Positions 27,440-37,448 of a DNA stretch of 64,000 nucleotides are shown one piece after another. The stretch is from Lachnospiraceae bacterium (lineage in GTDB: Bacteria; Bacillota; Clostridia; Lachnospirales; Lachnospiraceae). The position numbers were made by a program, and so were the translations under genes. The stretch covers positions 62,001-126,000 of the forward strand of contig JAFZQU010000004.1 in the NCBI GenBank assembly GCA_017620255.1, in the 5' to 3' direction. The notes beneath the pieces were generated by a model, which did no database searches, was not told the DNA's origin, and was given only the letters and a program-made list of their open reading frames with translations. The first letter of the stretch is position 1. Each line of letters opens with the position of its first letter.

Positions 27440-28374
27440 CCTTATTATTACAGTACACACTGATCTATGCTTCCGTTCTGATCCTTGTTGCGCTCGGCGG
27501 CTGTTTTTCCGAACACTCCGGCGTGATCAACCTGGGTCTCGAAGGTATCATGGTCATGGGCGCCATGGGCGGCGCGCTTGCCATGAAATACTTGACAGGT
27601 GCTCCCTCCGTTGTGATCATACTGGCAACGATCGCGGCATCTGCTCTGGTCGGACTGGTCTATTCCCTGCTTTTGGCGGTCGCCTGCATCAACTTCAAGG
27701 CTGACCAGACGATCATCGGTACCGCGCTCAACATGCTCGGCACCGCAGCCGCAACCGTTATCATCAAAGCCATCAACACGTCAGCCAATCCCGATGACGT
27801 TTCTTCGGTCGTTCAATACATCGACGCCAAGAAGTCCTTCATCGTTTCCTTTGGCCGGTTTGATTTTAACTGGTTCATGCTCGTTACGCTGCTGCTGCTC
27901 ATTGCGGCTTATATCCTGCTCTACAAGACCAGGTTCGGCCTGCGCCTCATGGCCTGCGGCGAACATCCGCAGGCAGCGGACTCTGTGGGCATCAACGTCT
28001 ACAAGATGCGCTATGCGGGCGTGATGATCTCCGGCGTTCTCGGCGGACTTGGCGGCATCGTCTATATCACGGCCGGCGTTTCCGAGTGGAAATTTGAAAA
28101 CGGCGTGGTAGGCTTTGGTTTCCTGGCTCTGGCCGTTATGATCTTCGGTCAGTGGAAACCGACCAGGATCGCGCTTGCGGCCCTGCTGTTCGGCCTGTTC
28201 CGTGCCCTCTCCAACGTATATTCGGGCATCGGCATTCTTTCCATGCTGAACATTCCGAGCACGGTCTACAACATGCTGCCCTACATGATCTCTCTGCTCG
28301 TGCTCGCGCTGACTTCCAAGAATTCACGGGCTCCGAAGGCCGAGGGTATCCCTTACGACAAAGGAGCACGTTAA
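27436..28374 (+). CDS. Nucleoside-type ABC transporter permease 2
   Basis: About 312 residues with eight to nine membrane helices. The start is ATG 27436, with AAAGGAGG upstream and an ATGA overlap with permease 1; a longer frame starting at 27328 has no ribosome site. FGLRLMACGEHPQAADSVGI is the cytoplasmic coupling segment of this family (YufQ/NupQ type). Completes the importer whose binding protein is encoded at 23325. Confidence 0.93.
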   Translation: MTLLLQYTLIYASVLILVALGGCFSEHSGVINLGLEGIMVMGAMGGALAMKYLTGAPSVVIILATIAASALVGLVYSLLLAVACINFKADQTIIGTALNMLGTAAATVIIKAINTSANPDDVSSVVQYIDAKKSFIVSFGRFDFNWFMLVTLLLLIAAYILLYKTRFGLRLMACGEHPQAADSVGINVYKMRYAGVMISGVLGGLGGIVYITAGVSEWKFENGVVGFGFLALAVMIFGQWKPTRIALAALLFGLFRALSNVYSGIGILSMLNIPSTVYNMLPYMISLLVLALTSKNSRAPKAEGIPYDKGAR

Positions 28375-29535
28375 ATGCAGTACCGACACGAACAGTCCGT
28401 TCTGGGCTTTGGCTGTATGCGGTTTCCCCGCAAGGGGAACGGGTTTGATATGGAGGAGACGGAAAAAGAGATCCTCTATGCCGTCGAATCCGGTATCAAC
28501 TATTTTGACACGGCTTATATCTATCCCGGGAGCGAAGAAGCTCTCGGGAAGATCGTGTCAAAGCTCGGGATCAGGGACCGGATCCGCATCGCCACCAAAC
28601 TGCCCCATTACATGATGAAGACCGCAGCCGATATGGAAAAGCATTTTAACGAACAGCTTTCCCGGCTGCAGACGGACTACGTTGACAATTATCTCATGCA
28701 TATGCTGCCGGATCCGCAAACCTGGCAGGTCCTGGTTGACCGCGGCGTTCCGGAATGGCTGGCTGAGAAGAAAAAGGCAGGATCGATCCGCAACGTGGGA
28801 TTTTCCTACCACGGTTCTTCCGTTCTCTTCAAGGAACTGCTGCACGCCTATGACTGGGATTTCTGCCAGATCCAGTACAATTACATGGATGAGAATTCGC
28901 AGGCCGGCAGGACCGGACTGGAAGAAGCAGAGGCCTTGGGGATCCCCGTGATCATCATGGAACCGCTGCGCGGCGGAAAGCTTGCAAAACTTCCGCCAAA
29001 GGCTTCCGCACTCCTAAAGGAGACCGAGCCGGACTGGTCGGATGCGGAATGGTCGTTCCGCTGGCTCTATGACCAGCCGGGCGTCACAACCGTTTTATCC
29101 GGCATGAATTCCATGGAGATGCTGAAAGAAAACATCGCCATCGCATCCGCAACGGAAGCCGGATCCCTGCGCGGGGAAGATCATGCGGCCCTGAAAGCCG
29201 CCATGGAGATCATCGGCGCAACCACCAAGGTGCCGTGCACCGGCTGCAGCTACTGCATGCCCTGTCCGGCCGGCGTGGATATCCCGGGCTGTTTCCGTTG
29301 TCTGAACGTGACCGGGGTGGACGGCTATGTAAGCGGTTTTCGCGAGTATTTCATGTGTACGGCGTTGAAAAAAACGCCCGGCTACGCATCGTTGTGCCGG
29401 GAATGCGGCAAATGTGAGACGCACTGCCCGCAGCATATCGCGATCCGGCAGGAACTGAAAAAAGTAAAACGCAAATTTGACAATCCCGTCTTTCATATCG
29501 CACGTTTCTTCACGCGACGCATGGGATTGCACTAG
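28375..29535 (+). CDS. Aldo/keto reductase with C-terminal 4Fe-4S domain
   Basis: 386 residues. Residues 1-280 are an aldo/keto reductase barrel (FDTAYIYPGSEEALG with Asp and Tyr of the catalytic set; the usual Lys in ATKLPHY). Residues about 285-360 add a ferredoxin-like part with CTGCSYCMPCPAGVDIP and a second cluster CRECGKCETHCP. Such fused reductases are common in anaerobes and their substrates are mostly unknown. Its ATG directly follows the permease stop codon, so it belongs to the nucleoside transporter operon. It may reduce a product of the imported compound. Confidence 0.9.
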   Translation: MQYRHEQSVLGFGCMRFPRKGNGFDMEETEKEILYAVESGINYFDTAYIYPGSEEALGKIVSKLGIRDRIRIATKLPHYMMKTAADMEKHFNEQLSRLQTDYVDNYLMHMLPDPQTWQVLVDRGVPEWLAEKKKAGSIRNVGFSYHGSSVLFKELLHAYDWDFCQIQYNYMDENSQAGRTGLEEAEALGIPVIIMEPLRGGKLAKLPPKASALLKETEPDWSDAEWSFRWLYDQPGVTTVLSGMNSMEMLKENIAIASATEAGSLRGEDHAALKAAMEIIGATTKVPCTGCSYCMPCPAGVDIPGCFRCLNVTGVDGYVSGFREYFMCTALKKTPGYASLCRECGKCETHCPQHIAIRQELKKVKRKFDNPVFHIARFFTRRMGLH

Positions 29536-29557
29536 ATTAAAAGGGGTTTGATCGGGG

Positions 29558-30337
29558 ATGAATGTGAAAATGAAAAGAAAACTGAGTCTGCTAACGGCTG
29601 TCATGACAGCGCTGGTGCTGGTGCTGTCAGGCTGCGGCGAAGAAGATGCCGCACCGGCTTCCGCACCGGAGACTGCCGTGAATGACCCGCTCTCGGAATT
29701 AAAGCCTGCCGCGGTCCCGACGGACAGTTCCCGCGTCATGCAGATCGAGCGCTCGGAGAGCCTGCCCGGTCCGATCCGTGAGACATCCGAGGTTCCCACG
29801 GGTTCAGCGGTCTCCATTGCAGAGCCGCCCGTGCTTGAGACCAAAGATCCGACCCCCACGCCGACGCCCACACCGGATCCTTCGTCTGAGGATCAGAAGG
29901 ATCCCAACAAGACCGGTAACGGCACACCGCTGGTGTTCTCTGTCGGTGATTCCACCTATGTTGCGCTCGGCTCTTTTGATCCCACCATGGAGGCAGAGAT
30001 CCTGACTGCGATCAATGCTTACCGTGTCCGCGGCAACTTACCGCCCCTGGAAGCCAACATGAGTCTTGAATTCTGCGCGGATACGCGTTCCAGGGAAGCC
30101 ACCTTGTGCTTTAACCATACACGTCCAAACGGCAGCCTCTGGTACACGGTTGCCGCCGCCTACTACAAAGCGGAACTGCTGGCCAAGGATTACGGCACCG
30201 CCCAGGATACCGTGGATGCATGGATGTCCACCGCGACCGGCCGCCAGTATCTCTTAAGCCCCGATCTTCTCTCGATCGGGATCTCCGTGTTCAAGCACGA
30301 CGGCCGTAACTTTATCGTTGCAGGGCTCGGCGACTGA
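29558..30337 (+). CDS. CAP-domain lipoprotein
   Basis: 259 residues. The signal peptide ends at LVLSGC, a lipobox. A Pro/Thr/Ser-rich linker with a TPTPTPTPDPS run (about 105-120) leads to a CAP/SCP domain of about 130 residues, with AINAYRVRGNLPPL and the conserved CFNHTRPNGS. Family members are extracellular; their activity in bacteria is mostly unclear. It follows the reductase by 22 bp. Its stop codon abuts the stop of the convergent ygfK gene, leaving no intergenic space. Confidence 0.88.
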   Translation: MNVKMKRKLSLLTAVMTALVLVLSGCGEEDAAPASAPETAVNDPLSELKPAAVPTDSSRVMQIERSESLPGPIRETSEVPTGSAVSIAEPPVLETKDPTPTPTPTPDPSSEDQKDPNKTGNGTPLVFSVGDSTYVALGSFDPTMEAEILTAINAYRVRGNLPPLEANMSLEFCADTRSREATLCFNHTRPNGSLWYTVAAAYYKAELLAKDYGTAQDTVDAWMSTATGRQYLLSPDLLSIGISVFKHDGRNFIVAGLGD

Positions 30338-33300
30338 TCACGCGTACAGATATGCGTGATAGCGGTATACGGCCTCGATCAGCCGTACGATCTGCGGATC
30401 CACACCATCCGTGATCAGATCCGCAAAACTCTTTGCAAGATATGTATTTCCCAAAAGACGCACGTGAATGAACGGGGCGTCTTTTCGTTTGTCAAAACAG
30501 AATCCGCTGTTTTCGCTGTTCTCCATATCCCCGACCGTTTCAAACAAAGTCAGTTTCTCAAGATAAGGGGCGCCCGCATAAGGACAGAACGATGCGCAGT
30601 TGCCGCATTCGTTGCACAGCCTGTCCACATGGATGATCTGCGGCATATCCATACCTACAACGGAAACAGCCACATTTGCCCGGTTCGGACATACGTCCAC
30701 GCAGTTTTCACAGATCTGGCCGCAGCTTAAGCACCTGTCGTCAGCTTCCCTGCAGGGTTCGCAAAGAACACCTTTTCTTAAAAGGATGGTCTCCGGTGCC
30801 AGCGAAGCATTGACCGTGCTGCCGATAGGATGGCTTAAGATGTGTTCTGCAGCGGCCGTTGCGTCCGCGATCGCTTCCACGACCGTTGCGGGACCGCGTC
30901 TGCCGTCTCCGATCACGTAATAGCCTTTCCTGTCCGATTCCATGGTGTTTTCATCGACAACAGGCAAACCCCTGTCTGTCAGGGAAATGCCCATCGCTTT
31001 GTAAAAATCACTGTCTACCTTCTCGCCGATCGCAGCGATGACGGTATCTGCCTCTATTTCCTGATAGGAACCTGTCGGTACGGGACTTCTTCTGCCGCTC
31101 TCATCCGGTTCTCCCAGTTCCATGACTTCACATTTCAGGATCCCGTCCCGGAAACTGACAGGCGACAAAAGCGGACAGAACGTCACGCCGTCTGCGACCG
31201 CTTCTTTCAGTTCTTCCTCATCGGCAGGCATATTGCGGATATCCCTGCGGTATACGAGTTTCACCTGTGACACACCCTGATTGCGGATCGCGGCTCTGGC
31301 CGTATCCATAGCCGTATTTCCACCGCCGATGACGACGACGCGTTTGCCGATCTCCACTTTTCCGTCTGATTTCTTAAAATCCTTAAGGAACGTGATCGCA
31401 TTGATCGAAGCATCCCCCTCAAGCCGCAATTCACCCGGCTTTCCTGCTCCGACGGCAAGGATCACCTTCTCAAAATCAAGCAGAGCCGTATCGGAATCGA
31501 TCTGCGTTCTCGGACTGATCTTCACACCCAGTTTCTGCAGGAAGGAAACGTCCTTCCGGACAAACTCCCTGTCGATCCTGAAATCCGGGATCACATGCAG
31601 AGGGATCCCGCCGGCCTCATCCGTTGCCGTAAAGATCGTAACATCGCGTCCTTCTTTCGCAAGAAAATATGCTGCCGCCATGCCGGCCGGCCCGCCGCCG
31701 ACGATCGCGATCCTGCCGGATACAGCATTTTCTTCTGCTTTGAGCCCGGAAAGCACCGCTTCATAACCCCTTTTTGCGGCCAGAAGCTTCGCCTGCCTGA
31801 TCTGCACGCTTGTTTCATAGAAACTTCTGGTACAACTGCTCATACAGGTATGCGGGCAGATCGTACCGGTCGTGAACGGGAGCGGGTTCTTTGTCATGAT
31901 GAGCGCCAGTGCGTCCGCGTATCTGCCATTTGATACAAGATCCATATAAGCCGGAATATCCTGTCCGATCGGGCAGGTCTCGTGACAGGGTGCAATAAAA
32001 CAGTTCAGGAACGGAATGGTCCCGTCCTTTCTGCGTGTCGTTTTCGTTTTCAGGTCTTTGATAAAGACCGGATCCTCTTTCGCCTCGTCTGCAAGCGCAC
32101 GAACCGCCTGCGGATGTACAAAGACTGACACTCCGTCCTTTGGGGCAACGGGCATTCCCATTCCCGGTCGTGCACACGCGGGATCCGTAAGGGCTGCCGC
32201 GATCTGCTTCATGCGCGCATAGCCGCCGGGTTTCAGTACCGTGGTCGCAATGGTCACGGGCCAGATGCCTGCGGATACGATCGCAGCGATATTACGGATG
32301 TCTGCGCCGCCGGAATAGGAGATCTTGAGTCTGCCGTCAAACTCCTCCGCAAGTTTTGCGGCCAGCGCGATCGAGAGCGGATACAGCGCGCGTCCGGACA
32401 TATACATCTCTTCACCGGGCAATTCTCCGGCCCTGATCTGTACCGGAAACGTGTTGGTGAGCTTTACGCCAAAGGTAAGTCCCCGTTTGTCCGCCGCTTC
32501 CTGCAGCCGTTTCAACATGGGAACCGCATCGGCGTACTGCAGATCGTCCTTGAAATGGAAATCCGTAAATGCCAGGTAATCATAACCCATGTTATTTAAT
32601 GTCTCTCTGGCAAAATCATAACCAAGCAGGGTCGGATTGCACTTGATAAAGGTGTGCAGGCCCTTCTCTTCCAGCAGATACAGCGCGATCTTTTCGATCT
32701 CGCCGGCCGGACAGCCGTGCAGGGTGGAAAGCGTGATGGAACGGCAGATTCCGGCCGGGATCGCTTCCACATCCTCCTTATTTAAATAACGATAGTTATG
32801 CAATCTCTTCAACAGATAGTTTCTGCAGTCACGGAAGATCTTGGTCCCGGAAGCATCCTTCAGGCCTTCGATAAAACCATCGATCTTCGGCGATCTGATC
32901 CCGTCCAGATCATAGCCCACACTCATATTGAAGATAAAGCCGTCCGGGCTGCCAAGCTGCAGTTCTTTTGCCAGCACATGCAGCGCGAACCAGGCTTTCA
33001 CATATTCCTCAAAAGCCTCATCCACATACAGTTCCGTGGACCATTCCACGTTGTATCCCTCATCTTTTGCCAGGATACAGGGTTTGCTGACCGGCAGGTC
33101 TTCGCCATCCAGCTTCTGTACGGTCTTCAGTTCGAAAAAGCGGCTTCCGTTCACATAGGCTGCAATGATATTCTGCGCAAGCTGCGTATGCGGCCCTGCT
33201 GCAGGTCCAAACGGTGTTTCCATCTTTTCCCCGAACAGTTCCCATGTACGGGAAGGATCTGCCGCATACAGCGCCCGCTCGCCAAACAGCGTGCTCTCTG

Positions 33301-33367
33301 TATGGTATTCTTCCGCGATCCATGTCATCAGTTCCGCAAATGATAACGGGTGCATTCTGTCGCTCAT
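30338..33367 (-). CDS. ygfK: YgfK-type putative selenate reductase subunit / flavoprotein
   Basis: About 1009 residues from ATG 33367, chosen because GGAGGG lies just upstream. The N-terminal 420 residues are a dihydropyrimidine-dehydrogenase/DHOD-like barrel, followed by a Cys motif (CHETCPIGQDIPAYMDL), an FAD site (AIVGGGPAGMAAAYF), an NAD(P)H site (VVVIGGGNTAMDTA) and C-terminal Cys clusters (CLSCGQICENCVDVCP, CNECGNCASFCPYAG). The length and order match E. coli YgfK. The E. coli gene lies with ssnA, as here, and homologues are reported in anaerobic urate/purine degradation gene clusters of gut bacteria. A soluble electron-transfer reductase is likely; the true substrate is unsettled. Confidence 0.9.
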   Translation of the reverse strand: MSDRMHPLSFAELMTWIAEEYHTESTLFGERALYAADPSRTWELFGEKMETPFGPAAGPHTQLAQNIIAAYVNGSRFFELKTVQKLDGEDLPVSKPCILAKDEGYNVEWSTELYVDEAFEEYVKAWFALHVLAKELQLGSPDGFIFNMSVGYDLDGIRSPKIDGFIEGLKDASGTKIFRDCRNYLLKRLHNYRYLNKEDVEAIPAGICRSITLSTLHGCPAGEIEKIALYLLEEKGLHTFIKCNPTLLGYDFARETLNNMGYDYLAFTDFHFKDDLQYADAVPMLKRLQEAADKRGLTFGVKLTNTFPVQIRAGELPGEEMYMSGRALYPLSIALAAKLAEEFDGRLKISYSGGADIRNIAAIVSAGIWPVTIATTVLKPGGYARMKQIAAALTDPACARPGMGMPVAPKDGVSVFVHPQAVRALADEAKEDPVFIKDLKTKTTRRKDGTIPFLNCFIAPCHETCPIGQDIPAYMDLVSNGRYADALALIMTKNPLPFTTGTICPHTCMSSCTRSFYETSVQIRQAKLLAAKRGYEAVLSGLKAEENAVSGRIAIVGGGPAGMAAAYFLAKEGRDVTIFTATDEAGGIPLHVIPDFRIDREFVRKDVSFLQKLGVKISPRTQIDSDTALLDFEKVILAVGAGKPGELRLEGDASINAITFLKDFKKSDGKVEIGKRVVVIGGGNTAMDTARAAIRNQGVSQVKLVYRRDIRNMPADEEELKEAVADGVTFCPLLSPVSFRDGILKCEVMELGEPDESGRRSPVPTGSYQEIEADTVIAAIGEKVDSDFYKAMGISLTDRGLPVVDENTMESDRKGYYVIGDGRRGPATVVEAIADATAAAEHILSHPIGSTVNASLAPETILLRKGVLCEPCREADDRCLSCGQICENCVDVCPNRANVAVSVVGMDMPQIIHVDRLCNECGNCASFCPYAGAPYLEKLTLFETVGDMENSENSGFCFDKRKDAPFIHVRLLGNTYLAKSFADLITDGVDPQIVRLIEAVYRYHAYLYA

Positions 33368-33390
33368 AAACCCTCCATTTTTTCGTATAA

Positions 33391-34722
33391 TCATGAATTA
33401 ATAAGTCTGGAAAGTGCCTCTGCTGCTTCTCTTACGTGTGCAAGCTCCGCTTCCTCATCAAGGTTCTGCAAGATCCGGTCACGCATCAGTACCTGCCCGT
33501 TTGCAATGGTCGTGATCACGCTTCTGCCGCTCATACCGAACAGGATATGGGAATTCAGATTTCCGCCGTCCATCGGTGTAGGCGGAATGTAATCCGTAAC
33601 GATCACATCTGCCGCAGCTCCCTCTTTCAGGACACCGAGCGGCATCGGGAAGTAGCGTTCCGCGATCTTTGCGTTGTTTTCAAACAGCATTTCAGGTACT
33701 TCCGCCCAGGCTGCGTTCGGATCGCACAGGTGATGCTTGTGCAGTATATTTGCCACTTTATAGGATTCTGTCATATCGTGGGTATATCCGTCCGTGCCAA
33801 GTCCCGTGAGGATACCCCTGTGCACCAGTTCCATCGTGGGCGGACAGCCGCAGGCGTTGCCCATGTTGGATTCCGGATTGTGTACGACCATGGTATCCGT
33901 CTCTTTGAGCAGGTCCATCTCGTGTCCGTTCACGTAAATGCAGTGCGCACAGAGCGTTTTCTCACCGAGGATCTCCTGATCCATCAGGCGGTCGATGATC
34001 CGCTTGCCGTGCTTATGCAGGCAGTCATGCAGGTCTTCGATCCCTTCCGCTACATGGATATGATAGCCGGTGCCTTTCGGCGTATGTTCCCTGCAATAGA
34101 GTAGCGTATCATCGGAAAGCGTGAAACTGGCGTGCAGACCGAACATCCCCGCGATCATACCTGTCTCATCTTCCAGGGCATGCTTGATGAAAGCCTCATT
34201 CTCCAGCACGGCCTCGCGCATCTTTCCGCCGCCGTCGCGGTCGGATACTTCATAACATAAGCAGGAACGGATCCCGCACTTTTTCGCCGCCTTCTCGATC
34301 GTAAACAGGGAATCCCTGATACTTCCGTAACTTGCGTGGTGGTCAAAGATCGTGGTGACACCGCATTTGATGCACTCGATATAGGTAGCCATCGCACTTG
34401 CATAGACTCCTTCCGGCGTCAGATGCCTGTCAATGTTCCACCACATGCCGTCCAGGATCTCCAAAAACCCTTTCGGGGCATACCCTTTGATCGACAACCC
34501 TCTTGCGAGCGCCGAATAGATATGTTCATGAGTATTGATGAACCCGGGCATGATCACACCGCCGTGCGCGTTCACGTACGCAGCGTCCGGATACTCTGAA
34601 CGCAGTGATTTTTCCGCATCGACGGCCCTGATCCTGTCTCCGTCAAGCAAAACCGCCCCGCCGGGAATATAAGGCCTCTTTGCATCCCTTGTAATGACAT
34701 TGCCGTTTCCAACCAAGATCAT
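33391..34722 (-). CDS. ssnA: SsnA-type aminohydrolase (amidohydrolase superfamily)
   Basis: About 443 residues from ATG 34722, with GGGAGG upstream. Metal-ligand motifs of the amidohydrolase fold are visible: NTHEHIYSALARG, a His in YHIHVAEGIED, and the late aspartate in LGTDGYTHDM. It resembles E. coli SsnA and related aminohydrolases. It lies 23 bp upstream of ygfK, the same pairing as in E. coli. Likely deaminates or hydrates a purine-derived or related ring; the substrate is inferred only. Confidence 0.88.
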   Translation of the reverse strand: MILVGNGNVITRDAKRPYIPGGAVLLDGDRIRAVDAEKSLRSEYPDAAYVNAHGGVIMPGFINTHEHIYSALARGLSIKGYAPKGFLEILDGMWWNIDRHLTPEGVYASAMATYIECIKCGVTTIFDHHASYGSIRDSLFTIEKAAKKCGIRSCLCYEVSDRDGGGKMREAVLENEAFIKHALEDETGMIAGMFGLHASFTLSDDTLLYCREHTPKGTGYHIHVAEGIEDLHDCLHKHGKRIIDRLMDQEILGEKTLCAHCIYVNGHEMDLLKETDTMVVHNPESNMGNACGCPPTMELVHRGILTGLGTDGYTHDMTESYKVANILHKHHLCDPNAAWAEVPEMLFENNAKIAERYFPMPLGVLKEGAAADVIVTDYIPPTPMDGGNLNSHILFGMSGRSVITTIANGQVLMRDRILQNLDEEAELAHVREAAEALSRLINS

Positions 34723-34753
34723 ATGCACACCTCCCGTTCTTTCCGTGCTCACT

Positions 34754-35911
34754 TCAGTTTCGCATCAGTTTCGTGATCCGCAGAAACTCTGTGATCATCG
34801 TTTCCTCATCCATATTTTCATGCATGGCCTCGCTGATGAACCGGATGATCCTGAAAACCGAGATCTCCGTCGGCGAAACCGTGATATCGATGTTGACTTT
34901 ATGCAGCAGTCTGACATGTATCTGTTTATCCACGCGCGTGATCACGGACGGGATCTTCTTGGACCAGGCATACATGCTGGTCACGAGATTTGTCTCATCG
35001 TTATCGGTCAGGGACACGATCGCGTCTGCCTTTTCCACACGCTCTTCCTCGAGAACATCCGTGATATCGCCTTCCGCGTAGATCACGTTTGCGGCCGGGA
35101 AGCGTTCCATCTCAATGCGCGCACGGTTCACATCGTCCACGATCATCGTGACTTTTTTGCCTGCCGCGAGCAGTTTCTGCGTCAGATAGCCGCCGGAAAT
35201 GCGGCCGCCGACGATCACGACATCCCGTACCCGGTCACGTTTGATCCCGAGAGCCCGGAAAGCCTTATCCAACTCCTCTTTTCTGACCACGATGTAGAGC
35301 GTGTCATTTTCCTTTATGACCAGATCGTCTTTTGGCTGCATCGCTCTTTTGCCGCGGATCACGATACCGATACGCATATCAGCGTTCACTTCCGTCCGGA
35401 TGGCCGCGACGGATCTGCCGATCAGCGGCGAAGATCCGACTGCGTTTAAGTCAAGCACATAGATCCGCTCATCCATATAGCTTTCCAGCTTGACATAGCC
35501 CGGAAGCCCGATGTTGCGGTATACTTCCTCCGCAAGATCCATTCTCGGCTTTACAAAGTAATCGATCTTATACTGTTTCTTCAGTTCCGCTTCCTCGCCG
35601 ACCAGGTCCGGCATCAGAAGTCTGGCTGCGCAAAGCTTCGTGCCGGCTGATTTTGCCTGCATGCAGCTGAGCAGATTGATCTCATCCGTATGTGTGAGAG
35701 CGACCAGCACATCTGCCGTTTCCGCTCCGGCTTTTTTCAGCGTCTGGCTCGATGCGCCGCTCCCGACCACGCCGTTGACGCGGAACATGTCCGTAACAGT
35801 TTCCACAGCCTCTCTCTTTTCATCGATCACGACGATATCGTGATTTCCGTTATCCAGGATCCTGACAAGCGCCCGGCCTGCCTCTCCTAAACCTACTACA
35901 ATGATCTTCAT
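34754..35911 (-). CDS. RCK/TrkA-type nucleotide-binding regulatory protein
   Basis: 385 residues. Two Rossmann parts begin IIVVGLGEAGRALVRIL and VVIVGGRISGGYLTQKL, with an RCK-C-like domain between them (about 140-225). It lacks a second RCK-C domain, so it is shorter than the TrkA at 21210, and no channel gene lies beside it. The upstream neighbour is a cation/proton antiporter, 22 bp away, and it probably regulates that protein. Start at 35911; AAGAGGAAAG upstream. Confidence 0.85.
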   Translation of the reverse strand: MKIIVVGLGEAGRALVRILDNGNHDIVVIDEKREAVETVTDMFRVNGVVGSGASSQTLKKAGAETADVLVALTHTDEINLLSCMQAKSAGTKLCAARLLMPDLVGEEAELKKQYKIDYFVKPRMDLAEEVYRNIGLPGYVKLESYMDERIYVLDLNAVGSSPLIGRSVAAIRTEVNADMRIGIVIRGKRAMQPKDDLVIKENDTLYIVVRKEELDKAFRALGIKRDRVRDVVIVGGRISGGYLTQKLLAAGKKVTMIVDDVNRARIEMERFPAANVIYAEGDITDVLEEERVEKADAIVSLTDNDETNLVTSMYAWSKKIPSVITRVDKQIHVRLLHKVNIDITVSPTEISVFRIIRFISEAMHENMDEETMITEFLRITKLMRN

Positions 35912-35933
35912 ATATTCTTTCCTCTTCCGGCCC

Positions 35934-37235
35934 TCAGCAGCCGCTCTCTTTTCTGCCGTCCTGCCTTGTTCTGGCCGCTTTGTGTTCTTCCAACTTAAAA
36001 TAGACCTTCCTGATCGTCAGCCCCTGCACGAGCACGGAGAAGAAGATCGTCACATAGGTCACGTTGATAAAGATCCGGTAGACCTCCGGGGACAGAAACG
36101 CCTCCGTCTGGATCGCCAGCGCCAGGGACAGTCCGCCTTTTAGCGCCGACCATACCATAAGCACCACGAACTCACGCAGATCATAATTGCCGGGAATGCG
36201 CCGCCCGCCAAGGAGCGTGCTGATCAGCACGCCGATCACGCGCGATAAGAGCAGGATGACGATCGCCGCCGGGATCACGACTGCAGCGTATGAACTGATC
36301 TCCACGTCAAACACATACAGGCCGATCATGACAAACAGCACGGCATTCAGTATATTTTCCAGGATCTCCCAGAAATCCTTATAATATTCCTTGGGGTCGA
36401 TCACACAGACGCGGCGCTCCATCTGATCCATCGCATAGGAAAAATACATACCGCAGACAACGGATGCGATCACGCCGGAAAAACCGAGTTCCTCGCATAT
36501 GATATAGACAAGCGCCACATCAAACAGCGAGATCAGGATGTAACGGACAGGGTCCTTGGTGGTCTTCATCAGGGAAAAGAGCACAAAAGACACAAGGAGT
36601 GCAACGGCCACAGCCCCGACGATCTCCTTGCACATCAGGATGACGAAGTTGTCTTCCCCGCTGTGGATCACGATGGATCTGACAAAAACGAACAGCGTCA
36701 CGCCCGTACCGTCATTAAAAAGGGATTCGTTCTCGATCACGGAGCAGACATTCTTGGACAGGCCGATCTTGCTTAAGATCCCGGTCGCCGCGATCGGATC
36801 CGTCGGGCTGACCACGCATCCGAGCAGAATGCACATCCAGATATCCACCGGAATGTGAAACAGCATTGCGACCGCAAAGAACAGCAGGCCGTATATCACG
36901 GAAGATATGGCCGTTGTCAGAAACGCGAGCAGGCAGATTGGCCGCAGGTTCTGCTTAAACTTGCCCATGTTGACTTTGCTTGCCCCCGCAAACAGCATGA
37001 AGCAGAGCACGCCGTCCATGAGATATTTCTCAAACCCGAACTCTCCGACCCTGCCGATAAAATCATGCAGGATAGGCCAGTCAAACAGCCTGTCGGCCCC
37101 CATGAGCAGCAGCGCGATCACAAGAGAAAACAGGATCAGCGCGATATCGCTCTGCAGATGGAACAGCTTCTCATTCAGGATGCCGATGCAGACGATGAAC
37201 GCTAAAATGATGATCAGAAACAATAATACATTCAT
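35934..37235 (-). CDS. Cation:proton antiporter (CPA1/NhaP type)
   Basis: About 433 residues from ATG 37235 with about twelve membrane helices. PTDPIAATG and ESLFNDGTGV carry the acidic ion-binding residues of this family. An in-frame start at 37301 would add 22 hydrophilic residues and is unlikely. No clear ribosome site precedes 37235; a TACAAT box lies about nine bases before it, so the transcript could be leaderless. It heads the operon antiporter - RCK - ssnA - ygfK. Probably exchanges Na+ or K+ for protons. Confidence 0.85.
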   Translation of the reverse strand: MNVLLFLIIILAFIVCIGILNEKLFHLQSDIALILFSLVIALLLMGADRLFDWPILHDFIGRVGEFGFEKYLMDGVLCFMLFAGASKVNMGKFKQNLRPICLLAFLTTAISSVIYGLLFFAVAMLFHIPVDIWMCILLGCVVSPTDPIAATGILSKIGLSKNVCSVIENESLFNDGTGVTLFVFVRSIVIHSGEDNFVILMCKEIVGAVAVALLVSFVLFSLMKTTKDPVRYILISLFDVALVYIICEELGFSGVIASVVCGMYFSYAMDQMERRVCVIDPKEYYKDFWEILENILNAVLFVMIGLYVFDVEISSYAAVVIPAAIVILLLSRVIGVLISTLLGGRRIPGNYDLREFVVLMVWSALKGGLSLALAIQTEAFLSPEVYRIFINVTYVTIFFSVLVQGLTIRKVYFKLEEHKAARTRQDGRKESGC

Positions 37236-37448
37236 ATGTTTATTGTACCAAATCGGCGGTCCGAATACCATACCCGCAGGGCAAACTGTTCCCGTTTCCA
37301 CAGCGGTTTTTTCGGGGCATGAGCCGGAACCGGCATCTCAAATACGAAAAAAAGTTTAGGCATTTACAAAGAAATTGTTCTCATCATGCGAAAGACATGG
37401 TACAATGAGCGCATAGCAATCTGTTCAGCCAAGATCACGGAGTAATCT

